In this document: positions 41,778 to 50,707 of the stretch, in pieces
Layout: the number at the start of each line of letters is the position of its first letter
How positions within the stretch are numbered: position 1 is the first letter of the stretch
Assembly: GCA_943368345.1 (NCBI GenBank)
Contig: CALRKY020000013.1
Location: 18,195-82,194 of the forward strand
Reading direction: 5' to 3'
Length of the DNA: 64,000 nucleotides
DNA from: JADCGM01 sp943368345
GTDB taxonomy: Bacteria > Pseudomonadota > Alphaproteobacteria > Sphingomonadales > Sphingomonadaceae
Position numbers and translations under genes: made by a program
The notes under the pieces: model-generated
What the model was told of the DNA's origin: nothing
The model's input: only the letters and a program-made list of their open reading frames with translations
Databases searched by the model: none

Positions 41778-42304
41778 CCGACATGCGTATCCTGTTTCCT
41801 GCCCTGCTGATCTGCCTTGGCGCGCCGACATTGGCGCAGGGTCTCGGCAGTTCCGCGCTGAAAGGCCATGACACCAACGCGCCGATCGATATCGACGCCC
41901 AGCGGATCGAGGTCCGCGATCTTGAGAATATCGCGGTGTTCTCGGGCGCGGTGAAGGTGAAGCAGCAGGACATGAACCTGTCCGCCGCCGAACTGCGGGT
42001 GTTTTATGAAAAGGGTGCCGGTGGCAACCCAACGATCCTCCGGATCGATGCCAAGGGCGGCTTCTCGCTGGTCAGCCCGTCAGAGCGCGCCAAATCCTCC
42101 TACGGCGTTTATGACGTGGAACAGCGGCAACTGACGATGATTGGTGATGTCGTGCTGAACCGTGGTGATTCGGTCCTGCGCGGTCAGCGGCTGGTGATTG
42201 ATCTCGATACTGGCCGGTCAACGCTTGACGGTGCCCCGTCCGGCGGTCCGGCCAACAGCCGGGTGACCGGTCGGTTCGTGGTGCCACCCCGTCCGGGAAA
42301 ATAG
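41774..42304 (+). CDS. lptA: LPS transport periplasmic protein LptA
   Basis: The 176-residue precursor has a signal peptide (cleavage after PTLAQG). The OstA/LptA domain contains APIDIDAQRIEVRDLENIAV, FSGAVKVKQQDMNLSAAEL and DVVLNRGDSVLRGQRLVID, the repeated strands that form the LPS bridge across the periplasm. ATG overlaps the lptC stop by 4 bases. lptB follows after a 118-base gap. Confidence 0.95.
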   Translation: MTDMRILFPALLICLGAPTLAQGLGSSALKGHDTNAPIDIDAQRIEVRDLENIAVFSGAVKVKQQDMNLSAAELRVFYEKGAGGNPTILRIDAKGGFSLVSPSERAKSSYGVYDVEQRQLTMIGDVVLNRGDSVLRGQRLVIDLDTGRSTLDGAPSGGPANSRVTGRFVVPPRPGK

Positions 42305-42422
42305 ACGCCGACGCGGATTCGCTTGCCGCGACCACAGTGGTGAAGCTATCCTGCCTTAAATGTATGCACGAACCGCGCCAACCGGGCCGGATCGGTTTGC
42401 GGACAGTGGGTTGGGGTGGCGC

Positions 42423-43199
42423 GTGGCGGACGCAAAGGCAGTGACAATCGAACGCGCTGCAGCGGCCGGGGCAGCCGATCAGGGGCTGGCCGTGGTCTCC
42501 ATCGGCAAACGCTATGACAAGCGTGTCGTGCTCCGCGACGTGTCGCTGTCGGTGAACCGGGGAGAAGTTGTCGGCCTGCTCGGCCCGAACGGTGCCGGAA
42601 AGACCACCTGCTTTTATTCGATCATGGGCCTGGCCCTGCCTGACCAGGGGCGGATCATGCTCGACGGCGCTGATATCACCGGTCTGCCGATGTACCGCCG
42701 CGCCGCCCTCGGACTCGGCTATCTCCCGCAGGAGACTTCCATCTTTCGCGGCCTGACGGTTGAACAGAATATCCTGGCGGTGCTCGAAGTGGTAGAGCCG
42801 GACGTCGATGTCCGGCAGGCCAGACTCGATCAATTACTCGATGAATTTTCGATGACGCGGCTGCGGGACGCCCCAGCGATGGCCCTGTCGGGCGGCGAGC
42901 GGCGGCGCTGCGAAATTGCCCGGGCTCTGGCGGCGGCTCCGTCGATCATGCTGTTGGATGAGCCATTCGCTGGGATCGACCCGATCTCGATTTCTGACAT
43001 CCGCGATCTGGTCCGCCACCTGAAGGACCGCGACATCGGGGTGCTGATCACCGATCATAATGTCCGCGAAACGCTCGACATCGTCGACCGGGCCTGCATC
43101 ATCTATGATGGCCGCGTGCTGTTCGAAGGGACGCCGACCGACCTCGTTGCCGACGAAGATGTGCGCCGCGTCTATCTCGGCGAAAGCTTCAGTCTGTAA
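42423..43199 (+). CDS. lptB: LPS export ABC transporter ATP-binding protein LptB
   Basis: This cytoplasmic ATPase drives LPS extraction from the inner membrane. Walker A is GLLGPNGAGKTT, the Q-loop follows at GYLPQETSIF, the signature motif is LSGGERRRCEIARAL, Walker B is IMLLDEPFAGIDP and the switch His is in LITDHNVRET. These are exactly LptB-like. GTG 42423 follows GGGGTGG and gives 258 residues; ATG 42360 in the same frame would add 21 residues without a ribosome site. rpoN begins 3 bases after the stop. Confidence 0.95.
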   Translation: MADAKAVTIERAAAAGAADQGLAVVSIGKRYDKRVVLRDVSLSVNRGEVVGLLGPNGAGKTTCFYSIMGLALPDQGRIMLDGADITGLPMYRRAALGLGYLPQETSIFRGLTVEQNILAVLEVVEPDVDVRQARLDQLLDEFSMTRLRDAPAMALSGGERRRCEIARALAAAPSIMLLDEPFAGIDPISISDIRDLVRHLKDRDIGVLITDHNVRETLDIVDRACIIYDGRVLFEGTPTDLVADEDVRRVYLGESFSL

Positions 43200-43202
43200 C
43201 CT

Positions 43203-44753
43203 GTGGGCCTAGGTCCCCGCCTCGATCTGCGGCAATCCCAACAGCTGGTCATGACGCCGCAGTTGCAGCAGGCGATCAAACTGCTGACGCTGACCAATCT
43301 CGAAATCGAAGCCTATATGGCGGCCGAAATAGAGAAGAACCCGCTGCTCGAAGCGGCTGCTGATGATGGACCTGCCGACGCAGCCCCGGATTATGCCGAT
43401 GAGAATGACGGCGGCAATCTTGACTATGACGCACCGGAACCTGTTACCGCCGACCAATTGATGGCGACGGGTGACGCCATCACCGATTCACCACTCGACT
43501 GCGATTTCACCTCGGACAGTTTCCACGATGACAGCGGCTCTGACAGCATTGTCGACGGGGCCGGACAGGGACTGGACGGGGCGCTCGGGCTGAATGGGTC
43601 TGGCGCTGGCGCAGGTGGCGATCTGCCCACCGACGGGTTTGAATCTCTGCTGTCGGAGGCGCAGTCGCTGGCCGATGTGCTGGTCGAACAGGCGCAGCAG
43701 GCTCTTGATGGCAGTGATCTGGTCATCGCCCGCCACCTGATCGATCTGATCGACGAATCCGGATACTTGGTCGGCACGCTGGTGGATGTGGCGTTGCGGC
43801 TCGGGGTTGAGATTGAGCAGGTCGAGACCGTCCTGACGGTGGTGCAGGGGTTTGAACCAACCGGTGTTGGTGCACGGTCGCTCGGTGAATGTCTGGCGCT
43901 GCAGGCGCGTGAGGCAGACCGGTACGACCCGGCGATGGCAAAGCTGCTCGACAATCTTGAGACGCTCGCACGCGGGGATATGGCGACGTTGCGGCGCGTT
44001 TGCGGGGTTGATCAGGAGGACCTGACCGACATGATCCGCGAGCTCAGGGCCTATAATCCGAAGCCCGGACTGGTGCATGGCGGCGAGCGGACACAGTCAG
44101 TTGTGCCCGACATTTTCGTCGCACGGCTGCCGAAGGGTGGCTGGGCGGTGGAACTGAACTCGGCCACCCTGCCGCGACTGTTGGTCAACCGCAGCTATTA
44201 TGCCGAGCTGGTCGGTAGGGCGACCGGCCGGGAGGCGAAAAACTATCTCTCCGAATGTCTGCAATCCGCCAACTGGCTGGCCAAGGCGCTGGATCAGCGG
44301 GCGCGGACCATCGTGCGGGTGGCCACCGAGATTGTGCGCCAGCAGCAGGGGTTTTTCGATCACGGGGTGTCGCGGATGAAGCCGCTCAACCTTCGCGCGA
44401 TTGCGGATGCGATTTCTATGCACGAGTCGACCGTCAGCCGGGTGACCTCGAACAAGTATCTGTCCTGCGAGCGCGGGTTGTTTGAGCTGAAATATTTCTT
44501 CACCAGCGCCATTCAGGGCGCAGGAGACGAGGACGCAGTGTCGTCGGAAGCGGTCAAGACCCGGATACGGGCGCTGATCTCGGCGGAAACGGCCAACACG
44601 ATATTCAGCGATGACAAGCTGGTGGACGTGCTCCGAGGTGAAGGCTTTGACATCGCCCGCCGGACTGTCGCCAAATACCGGGAAGCGCTGGGCCTTGGTT
44701 CCAGCGTCCAACGCCGCCGGGCGGCACTTCTGGATGGAAGCCGAACCGCTTGA
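43203..44753 (+). CDS. rpoN: RNA polymerase sigma-54 factor
   Basis: The 516-residue alternative sigma factor recognises -24/-12 promoters and needs an enhancer-binding ATPase. Region I is LRQSQQLVMTPQLQQAIKLL, an acidic region II follows (about 55-125), then the core-binding domain. The DNA-binding end has a helix-turn-helix region (ISMHESTVSRVTSNKYLSC) and the RpoN box ARRTVAKYREALGL. The start is GTG 43203, 3 bases behind lptB, so it shares the lpt transcript. Two matching promoters are seen in this window (5256, 5576). The frequent downstream genes hpf and ptsN are absent. Confidence 0.97.
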   Translation: MGLGPRLDLRQSQQLVMTPQLQQAIKLLTLTNLEIEAYMAAEIEKNPLLEAAADDGPADAAPDYADENDGGNLDYDAPEPVTADQLMATGDAITDSPLDCDFTSDSFHDDSGSDSIVDGAGQGLDGALGLNGSGAGAGGDLPTDGFESLLSEAQSLADVLVEQAQQALDGSDLVIARHLIDLIDESGYLVGTLVDVALRLGVEIEQVETVLTVVQGFEPTGVGARSLGECLALQAREADRYDPAMAKLLDNLETLARGDMATLRRVCGVDQEDLTDMIRELRAYNPKPGLVHGGERTQSVVPDIFVARLPKGGWAVELNSATLPRLLVNRSYYAELVGRATGREAKNYLSECLQSANWLAKALDQRARTIVRVATEIVRQQQGFFDHGVSRMKPLNLRAIADAISMHESTVSRVTSNKYLSCERGLFELKYFFTSAIQGAGDEDAVSSEAVKTRIRALISAETANTIFSDDKLVDVLRGEGFDIARRTVAKYREALGLGSSVQRRRAALLDGSRTA

Positions 44754-44796
44754 AGCTGATTGAAGGGGTCGGGCAGCGTTCGCAACGGAACACCAA

Positions 44797-44955
44797 ATGG
44801 CAGACGCCGCCGCCCAGGCGGAGGCCGACCAATCCCCGATCCCCGAAATCGCGCCCTTGTCGACGCCAGCTCCCGGCAATTATCTTCTGTTCGGACTTGG
44901 CGTCGCTGGGCTGGTCAGGCGAGCGTGGCGAGGAAGGCCGTCATATCGGCGCTGA
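44797..44955 (+). CDS. 52-residue protein with PEP-CTERM-like tail (doubtful)
   Basis: This small frame behind rpoN opens with an Ala-rich stretch, then carries STPAPGNYLLFGLGVAGLVR followed by Arg-rich residues. That is the layout of a PEP-CTERM/VPxxP-type sorting tail: Pro-rich motif, hydrophobic helix, basic end. There is no signal peptide, which such proteins need, and only a weak ribosome site. The 3' 41 bases overlap the convergent hydrolase gene. It may be the surviving end of a decayed surface protein or a chance frame. Confidence 0.3.
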   Translation: MADAAAQAEADQSPIPEIAPLSTPAPGNYLLFGLGVAGLVRRAWRGRPSYRR

Positions 44956-45685
44956 CCTTTTCAACCACCGGGCTGTGGAATAGCCAGTGCCCGACGCCCG
45001 GAAGTTCCCGGTAGTCCACTTGCCCCGCCAACTTGCGCGCCGTCCCACGGGCCGTGCCAACCGGCGTGATCCGATCCTGATCGCCGACCACCACCAGCGC
45101 GGGCATGCGCAACCGGCCATAGTCGAGCCGTGTTCCATGGGCGGGGTCGGCCCAGGGCATCGCCATCTGGAACAACACCCGCCCCGAATCCCAGACGAGC
45201 GCATCGACTTCGCGGTTGGCGATATCGGCAGGGACTTCATTGTAAATGCCCCACAACGCCCGGTCCCGGTCAATTTTTGTCGGCTTCTTCCACCAACCCG
45301 CCTTGGTCGTCACGCCGGACGTGGTGCGGAGCGGCGAAATCGCCAGCGCCCCGGTTTCCGCCGTCGGACCGGGTGACAGCAGGATCAGCGCCGATGGCTG
45401 GACCCGTTCGGCGACAAGCTGCGCCAGCATCGCCCCCATCGAATGGCCGACGAGCACGACCGGGCCGCCGATCCCGGCCATCTGGTCAATCAGGAAGCTC
45501 ACATAGTCGCCAACCGAAATATCGGCCAACTGCGGCGGAGCGGGCGCGCGCGGATCAACATCATGCCACGGCAGGCAGGGGGCATAGGTCGCATGTCCTC
45601 GCGCCTCGAAATAGGCCCGCATCCCGCCCCAATGGGCCGGGGTGCCCCACATGCCGTGAATGAAGAACAGTGCGGGCACTGTCAT
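44915..45685 (-). CDS. Alpha/beta hydrolase
   Basis: The 256-residue hydrolase has ALFFIHGMWGTPAHWGG (oxyanion strand), the nucleophile elbow VLVGHSMGAMLAQL (Ser), a candidate Asp in VVVGDQDRITPVGT and the His in LPGVGHWLFHSP. The catalytic triad is thus complete. No signal peptide is seen, so it is probably cytoplasmic. The substrate is unknown; related proteins include esterases and thioesterases. The same strand carries maeB upstream, 13 bases away, so co-transcription is likely. Confidence 0.85.
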   Translation of the reverse strand: MTVPALFFIHGMWGTPAHWGGMRAYFEARGHATYAPCLPWHDVDPRAPAPPQLADISVGDYVSFLIDQMAGIGGPVVLVGHSMGAMLAQLVAERVQPSALILLSPGPTAETGALAISPLRTTSGVTTKAGWWKKPTKIDRDRALWGIYNEVPADIANREVDALVWDSGRVLFQMAMPWADPAHGTRLDYGRLRMPALVVVGDQDRITPVGTARGTARKLAGQVDYRELPGVGHWLFHSPVVEKVSADMTAFLATLA

Positions 45686-45698
45686 CGCCTCTATCCCC

Positions 45699-47966
45699 TT
45701 ATTTCACCACGCCGGAGGCCGCGAGCACTGCCATTGTGACGATATCGGTTGCACCCGACGTCATCGGGACGATCTGGACCGGATGCGCCATGCCGACCAG
45801 CATCGGACCGATCACCCGGCCGCCACCAAGTTCCTTCAGCAGTTTGGCGGAGATATTCGCCGCGTGCAGACCGGGCATGATCAGCACATTCGCCGGTCCG
45901 GTCAGCCGGGAGAAGGGATAGACCGAGGCCATGCTGCGGTTCAGTGCCACGTCGGCGGACATTTCGCCTTCATATTCGAAATTCACGCCCCGGACATCGA
46001 GCAGCTTCACCGCCTCGCGCAGATTCTCGACAATCGTGCCCGGCGGGTTGCCGAAGTTGGAATAGGACAGGAACGCCACCCGTGGCTCCTGCCCAAGGCG
46101 GCGGGCGATGGCCGCCGTCTGTTCGGCAATATCGGCCAGCATGGTCGCATCCGGGCGTTCATTGACCGCGGTGTCGGCGACAAAAATGGTCTGCGCCTGG
46201 CCGACAAACATATGGACGCCGAACGGGATATGCCCCGGCTCGCCGTCGATGACCTGGGCAACCTGACCCATCACCTGATTGAAATGCCGGGTCACGCCGG
46301 AGACCATCGCATCGGCCTCCCCCATTTCGACCATCAGCGCGGCAAAGATGTTGCGCTCGTGGTTCACCATCCGTTCGATGTCGCGGGTCAGATAGCCTTG
46401 GCGCTGCATGCGCGCGTACAGTCGCTCGACCATGGCCGGGACCAGCGGGCTATTGGCGCTGTTATGAATTTCGAGCGTTCCGGCATCGCTGACCCCGATC
46501 CGGGCCAAAGCGTCGCGGATGGGCTCCTCCCGCCCCACCAGCACCGGCACCCCGTAGCCACCGTCGCGGAAGCTGACGGCAGCGCGCAGCACAACTTCTT
46601 GTTCGCCCTCTGCAAACACCACGCGCTTCGGGTTTGATTTCGCATTCTCGAACGCCCCGCCCAAAATGCTGGTCATCGGGTTCAACCGGTTGCGGAGCGC
46701 CATCCGGTAGGCATCTTCATCGACCAGCGGTTTGCGCGCCACGCCGGTCGCCATCGCCGCCTTGGCGACCGCAAGCGGCACGGCCTCGATCAGGCGCGGG
46801 TCGAACGGCGCGGGGATGATATAGTCATGGCCGAACTTCTTGTTGCCGCCACCATAGGCCGAGGCGACTTCATCGGGCACCGCTTCCCGGGCCAGATTGG
46901 CCAGCGCATGCGCCGCCGCCAGCTTCATTTCCTCATTGATCGTGGTGGCCCGCACATCGAGCGCGCCGCGGAAAATATAGGGGAAGCCGAGCACATTATT
47001 GACCTGGTTCGGATAGTCCGACCGCCCGGTCGCCACGATGGCGTCACCGCGCACGGCCTGAACCTCGGCCGGAGTCACTTCCGGATCGGGATTGGCCATC
47101 GCAAAGATGATGGGGCTCTTGGCCATTGACGCGACCATCTCCGGCGTCAGCGCGCCCTTGACCGACAGGCCGAGGAACACGTCCGACCCGCGCACCGCGT
47201 CGGCGAGGGTCCGGTCCTCGGTCTTCGCCGCATGGGCCGACTTCCACTGGTTCATACCCTTGGTGCGGCCCTGGAAAATCACGCCGGTGGAATCGCACAT
47301 GATCACCTGATCATGTGGCACGCCCATCGCCTTCACCAGTTCGGTGCAGGCAATCGCCGCCGCACCCGCACCGTTGACGACCATCTTGATGTCCTTCGGC
47401 GTCCGTCCGGTCAGGTGCAGCGCGTTGAGCAATCCCGCAACCGCGATGATCGCCGTCCCGTGCTGGTCATCATGCATGACGGGGATGTTCATCTTCTCCC
47501 GCAACCGCTGCTCGATGATGAAGCATTCGGGGGCCTTGATATCCTCAAGGTTAATGCCACCAAATGATGGTTCCATGATCTCGACGGCGGAAATAAATCG
47601 CTCCACATCCTCCGTCGCCAGTTCGATGTCGATGGAATCGACGTCGGCGAAGCGCTTGAACAGCACCGCCTTGCCTTCCATCACCGGTTTGGACGCGAGC
47701 GCGCCCAGATTTCCCAGACCAAGAATTGCTGTGCCGTTCGAAATGACCGCGACCAGATTGCCCTTGGCGGTATAATCATAGGCAAGCTCCGCATCAGCGG
47801 CGATGGCGCGCACCGGCACGGCAACCCCGGGCGAATAGGCGAGGCTCAGGTCGCGCTGGGTCGCCATTGGCTTGGTGGGGGTAATCTCAATCTTGCCCGG
47901 CCGTCCCATGGCATGGAACAACAGCGCTTCCCGGTCCGAGAATTGAAGATCGTTGACATCGGCCAT
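45699..47966 (-). CDS. maeB: NADP-dependent malic enzyme with phosphotransacetylase-like domain
   Basis: This 755-residue two-domain enzyme converts malate to pyruvate and CO2. The N-terminal malic domain (to about 430) has SLAYSPGVAVPVRAI, the catalytic Lys region AILGLGNLGALASKPVMEGK, metal binding in MHDDQHGTAI and the NAD(P) motif VVNGAGAAAIACTEL. The C-terminal part (about 440-755) resembles phosphotransacetylase (ANVLIMPGLHAANISAKLLK) and is thought to be regulatory, binding acetyl-CoA. ATG 47966 follows GGGGAAAT; a longer frame to 48032 is unsupported. It is divergent from mutS. Confidence 0.96.
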   Translation of the reverse strand: MADVNDLQFSDREALLFHAMGRPGKIEITPTKPMATQRDLSLAYSPGVAVPVRAIAADAELAYDYTAKGNLVAVISNGTAILGLGNLGALASKPVMEGKAVLFKRFADVDSIDIELATEDVERFISAVEIMEPSFGGINLEDIKAPECFIIEQRLREKMNIPVMHDDQHGTAIIAVAGLLNALHLTGRTPKDIKMVVNGAGAAAIACTELVKAMGVPHDQVIMCDSTGVIFQGRTKGMNQWKSAHAAKTEDRTLADAVRGSDVFLGLSVKGALTPEMVASMAKSPIIFAMANPDPEVTPAEVQAVRGDAIVATGRSDYPNQVNNVLGFPYIFRGALDVRATTINEEMKLAAAHALANLAREAVPDEVASAYGGGNKKFGHDYIIPAPFDPRLIEAVPLAVAKAAMATGVARKPLVDEDAYRMALRNRLNPMTSILGGAFENAKSNPKRVVFAEGEQEVVLRAAVSFRDGGYGVPVLVGREEPIRDALARIGVSDAGTLEIHNSANSPLVPAMVERLYARMQRQGYLTRDIERMVNHERNIFAALMVEMGEADAMVSGVTRHFNQVMGQVAQVIDGEPGHIPFGVHMFVGQAQTIFVADTAVNERPDATMLADIAEQTAAIARRLGQEPRVAFLSYSNFGNPPGTIVENLREAVKLLDVRGVNFEYEGEMSADVALNRSMASVYPFSRLTGPANVLIMPGLHAANISAKLLKELGGGRVIGPMLVGMAHPVQIVPMTSGATDIVTMAVLAASGVVK

Positions 47967-48100
47967 GTGTGATTTCCCCTGCTCATGCCCTAGATAGGAC
48001 GGCTTTCGCGCTTTCGCAAAGTCTCGTGACATATTGTGTGACGGTGGGCGATATGGCCTGCTTCAAGTCGGGCGTGATGCGCACTATGACGGGTCTGCAC

Positions 48101-50707
48101 ATGCCGACGCCGCCCCACACCTCGCCAACCGCCACGCCGATGATAGCGCAGTATCTTGCGATCAAGGCGGAGGCCCCCGGCTGCCTGCTGTTTTACCGGA
48201 TGGGCGATTTCTACGAGCTATTTTTTGAGGATGCGGCACAGGCGGCGGCAACGCTCGACATTGCCTTAACGCGTCGCGGCCAGCACGAAGGTGCCGATAT
48301 TCCGATGTGCGGCGTGCCGGTCCATGCCGCCGAAACCTATCTCGCCCGATTGATCCGGGGCGGTCACCGGGTGGCAATCGCCGAGCAGATCGAGGAACCA
48401 GCGGAGGCCAGGAAACGCGGCGGCAAGTCGGTGGTGGCCCGGGCCATCGTCCGGGTGGTGACCCCGGGCACGCTGACCGAAGATGCGCTGCTAGACACCC
48501 GAGCCAGCAATTATCTGGCCGCAATTGCGGAAGTTGCCGGGGCGATTGGCCTTGCCTGGTGTGATATTTCAACGGGCGGTTTCCACTTGATGGCGCTCGA
48601 TCCCTTCGCGCTTGACGCCGAGCTCGCGCGGCTTGACCCGGCCGAATTGCTGGTAGCGGAGGGTGGGCTTGGCCCAGCGTCCGCAACCCGCCTCGCCCGG
48701 GAGCGGTTCGATTCGGCCAAGGGTGCGGAGCGGCTGAAACGCCTGTTCGGGGTTGCGACACTCGACGGTTTCGGCAGCATTGGCCGGGCCGAAGCCGCAG
48801 CGGCGGGGGCTTTGATCAGCTATCTCGACGAAACCGGGAAGGCCGCCCTGCCGCGGCTACAACCGCCGCGCGTCCACGCGGTGGGCGGGACCATGTTGAT
48901 CGATGCCGCGACCCGGGCGAGTCTGGAACTGACGCGTTCGTCGAGCGGTGGTCGGGTGGGCAGTTTGCTCGACTGCATTGACCGGACCGTCACCGGCGCG
49001 GGCGCGCGCCTGCTGGCCGATGATCTGGCTGCCCCGCTGACCGACGCCGCCCGTACCGGGGCGCGGCTCGATATGGTCAGTTGGTTCGTCGCTGATCCGA
49101 TTGCCCGGACGAGGACCCGCGATGCCCTCAAACGCGCCCCAGACCTTGAACGCGCGCTCGGGCGGCTGGCGGTCGGGCGCGGCGGCCCGCGCGATCTGGC
49201 GATGGTTCGTGACGGCCTCAGCTGCGCGGTTGCCCTGCAGGCCCAATTGCGTCAGGCGGTGCTCGCTCCCGATTTCCTGAGCGCCACCTTGGACGGCATC
49301 GGTGCGCACGGTGCGGATATAGATGCGCTCACCCGGGCGCTGGTTGCCGAACCGCCGGTCGATGTCGCGGCGGGCGGTTTCATTGCACCGGGCTATGATG
49401 AGGGGCTGGATGCACTGCGTTCCGCCGCCACCGATGGCCGCCGCCTGATTGCCGCGCTGGAGGCTCGCTACCGCGATGCAACCGGGCTCACCGGCCTCAA
49501 GATCCGCCACAACAATGTGCTCGGCTATCATGTCGAAGTGACGGCCCGGCATGGTGATCAGTTGATGCAAGCTGACAGCGGTTTTGTGCACCGCCAGACC
49601 CTCGCCGGTGTCGTGCGTTTTGGCTCGGTGGAACTTGGCGAGCTGGCGGCCAAGATCGCCCATGCCCATGATCATGCGCTGGCGGCCGAGGCGGCGCATT
49701 TTGAGGCGTTGCGGGTGGCGGTGCTGGACCGAACGGCAGCGATCCAGACCACCGCAGCTGCACTCGCCCGGCTTGATGTCGGGGCGGGGTTGGCCGAGTT
49801 GGCGGCAACCGAGGGCTGGTCGCGCCCGACCGTTGATGCCAGCTGTGCTTTTCAGGTTGAGCGGGGTCGGCATCCGGTCGTCGAGGCCGCGCTCCGACAG
49901 GACCGGGCGGCGTTCGTTGGCAACGACTGTGATCTTGGCGGGACTTCCCGGCTCTGGCTGGTGACCGGCCCGAATATGGCGGGAAAATCGACCTTTCTGC
50001 GTCAGAATGCCCTCCTCGCCATCCTCGCCCAGTCCGGCAGTTTCGTGCCGGCCGCCGCTGCGCACATTGGCATCGTCGACAAATTGTTCAGCCGGGTCGG
50101 GGCCGCCGACAATCTGGCGCAGGGCCGGTCAACCTTCATGGTCGAAATGGTCGAGACCGCCGCCATCCTGTCACAAGCCACTGCCGCGTCACTGGTCATC
50201 CTTGACGAAGTCGGGCGCGGCACCTCGACCTATGACGGCCTCGCCATCGCCTGGGCGGTGCTGGAGGCGGTCCATGACACGCTGGCCTGCCGCTGCTTGT
50301 TCGCCACCCATTACCACGAGCTGACCCGCCTGTCGGCCCGCCTGCCTAATCTGTCGCTGCAAACCGTCAAAGTGCGGGAATATAAGGGGGAACTGGTGTT
50401 CCTGCACGAACTCGCGCCGGGAGCGGCCGACCGCAGCTACGGCCTTGCGGTCGCCCGGCTCGCCGGCCTGCCGCCTGCCGTCCTCGCCCGGGCCGCCGAA
50501 GTGCTGAAGCGGCTTGAAGTCGGCAAGGCCACAACCGGCGGCATCGCCGCTGGCCTCGACGATCTGCCGCTGTTCGCCGCTGCATCGCCGCCGGAACCAA
50601 CAACCGACCCCTTGCGTGAACGCCTGTCAGTCATCACCCCCGACAGCCTAACCCCCCGCGCTGCGCTGGATTTGCTATACGAACTGAAGGGACTTGGTGA
50701 AGCCTAG
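48101..50707 (+). CDS. mutS: DNA mismatch repair protein MutS
   Basis: This mismatch-recognition ATPase of about 868 residues has the mismatch-wedge motif LLFYRMGDFYELFFEDA near the N-terminus (Phe-x-Glu type), a connector and clamp region, and the ATPase with Walker A TGPNMAGKSTFLRQ, the ABC-like signature and Walker B VILDEVGRGTSTYDG, and the following His in LFATHYHELT. Start is uncertain: ATGs at 48077, 48086 and 48101 are in frame; 48101 (MPTPPHTSP) gives usual length. The end overlaps the convergent hydroxylase gene by 4 bases. Confidence 0.97.
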   Translation: MPTPPHTSPTATPMIAQYLAIKAEAPGCLLFYRMGDFYELFFEDAAQAAATLDIALTRRGQHEGADIPMCGVPVHAAETYLARLIRGGHRVAIAEQIEEPAEARKRGGKSVVARAIVRVVTPGTLTEDALLDTRASNYLAAIAEVAGAIGLAWCDISTGGFHLMALDPFALDAELARLDPAELLVAEGGLGPASATRLARERFDSAKGAERLKRLFGVATLDGFGSIGRAEAAAAGALISYLDETGKAALPRLQPPRVHAVGGTMLIDAATRASLELTRSSSGGRVGSLLDCIDRTVTGAGARLLADDLAAPLTDAARTGARLDMVSWFVADPIARTRTRDALKRAPDLERALGRLAVGRGGPRDLAMVRDGLSCAVALQAQLRQAVLAPDFLSATLDGIGAHGADIDALTRALVAEPPVDVAAGGFIAPGYDEGLDALRSAATDGRRLIAALEARYRDATGLTGLKIRHNNVLGYHVEVTARHGDQLMQADSGFVHRQTLAGVVRFGSVELGELAAKIAHAHDHALAAEAAHFEALRVAVLDRTAAIQTTAAALARLDVGAGLAELAATEGWSRPTVDASCAFQVERGRHPVVEAALRQDRAAFVGNDCDLGGTSRLWLVTGPNMAGKSTFLRQNALLAILAQSGSFVPAAAAHIGIVDKLFSRVGAADNLAQGRSTFMVEMVETAAILSQATAASLVILDEVGRGTSTYDGLAIAWAVLEAVHDTLACRCLFATHYHELTRLSARLPNLSLQTVKVREYKGELVFLHELAPGAADRSYGLAVARLAGLPPAVLARAAEVLKRLEVGKATTGGIAAGLDDLPLFAAASPPEPTTDPLRERLSVITPDSLTPRAALDLLYELKGLGEA

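Noticed and set aside
48857..50065. 402-codon antisense frame in mutS
   Set aside because: MutS motifs are unbroken on the forward strand; the antisense product shows no recognisable fold and follows codon-position GC bias.
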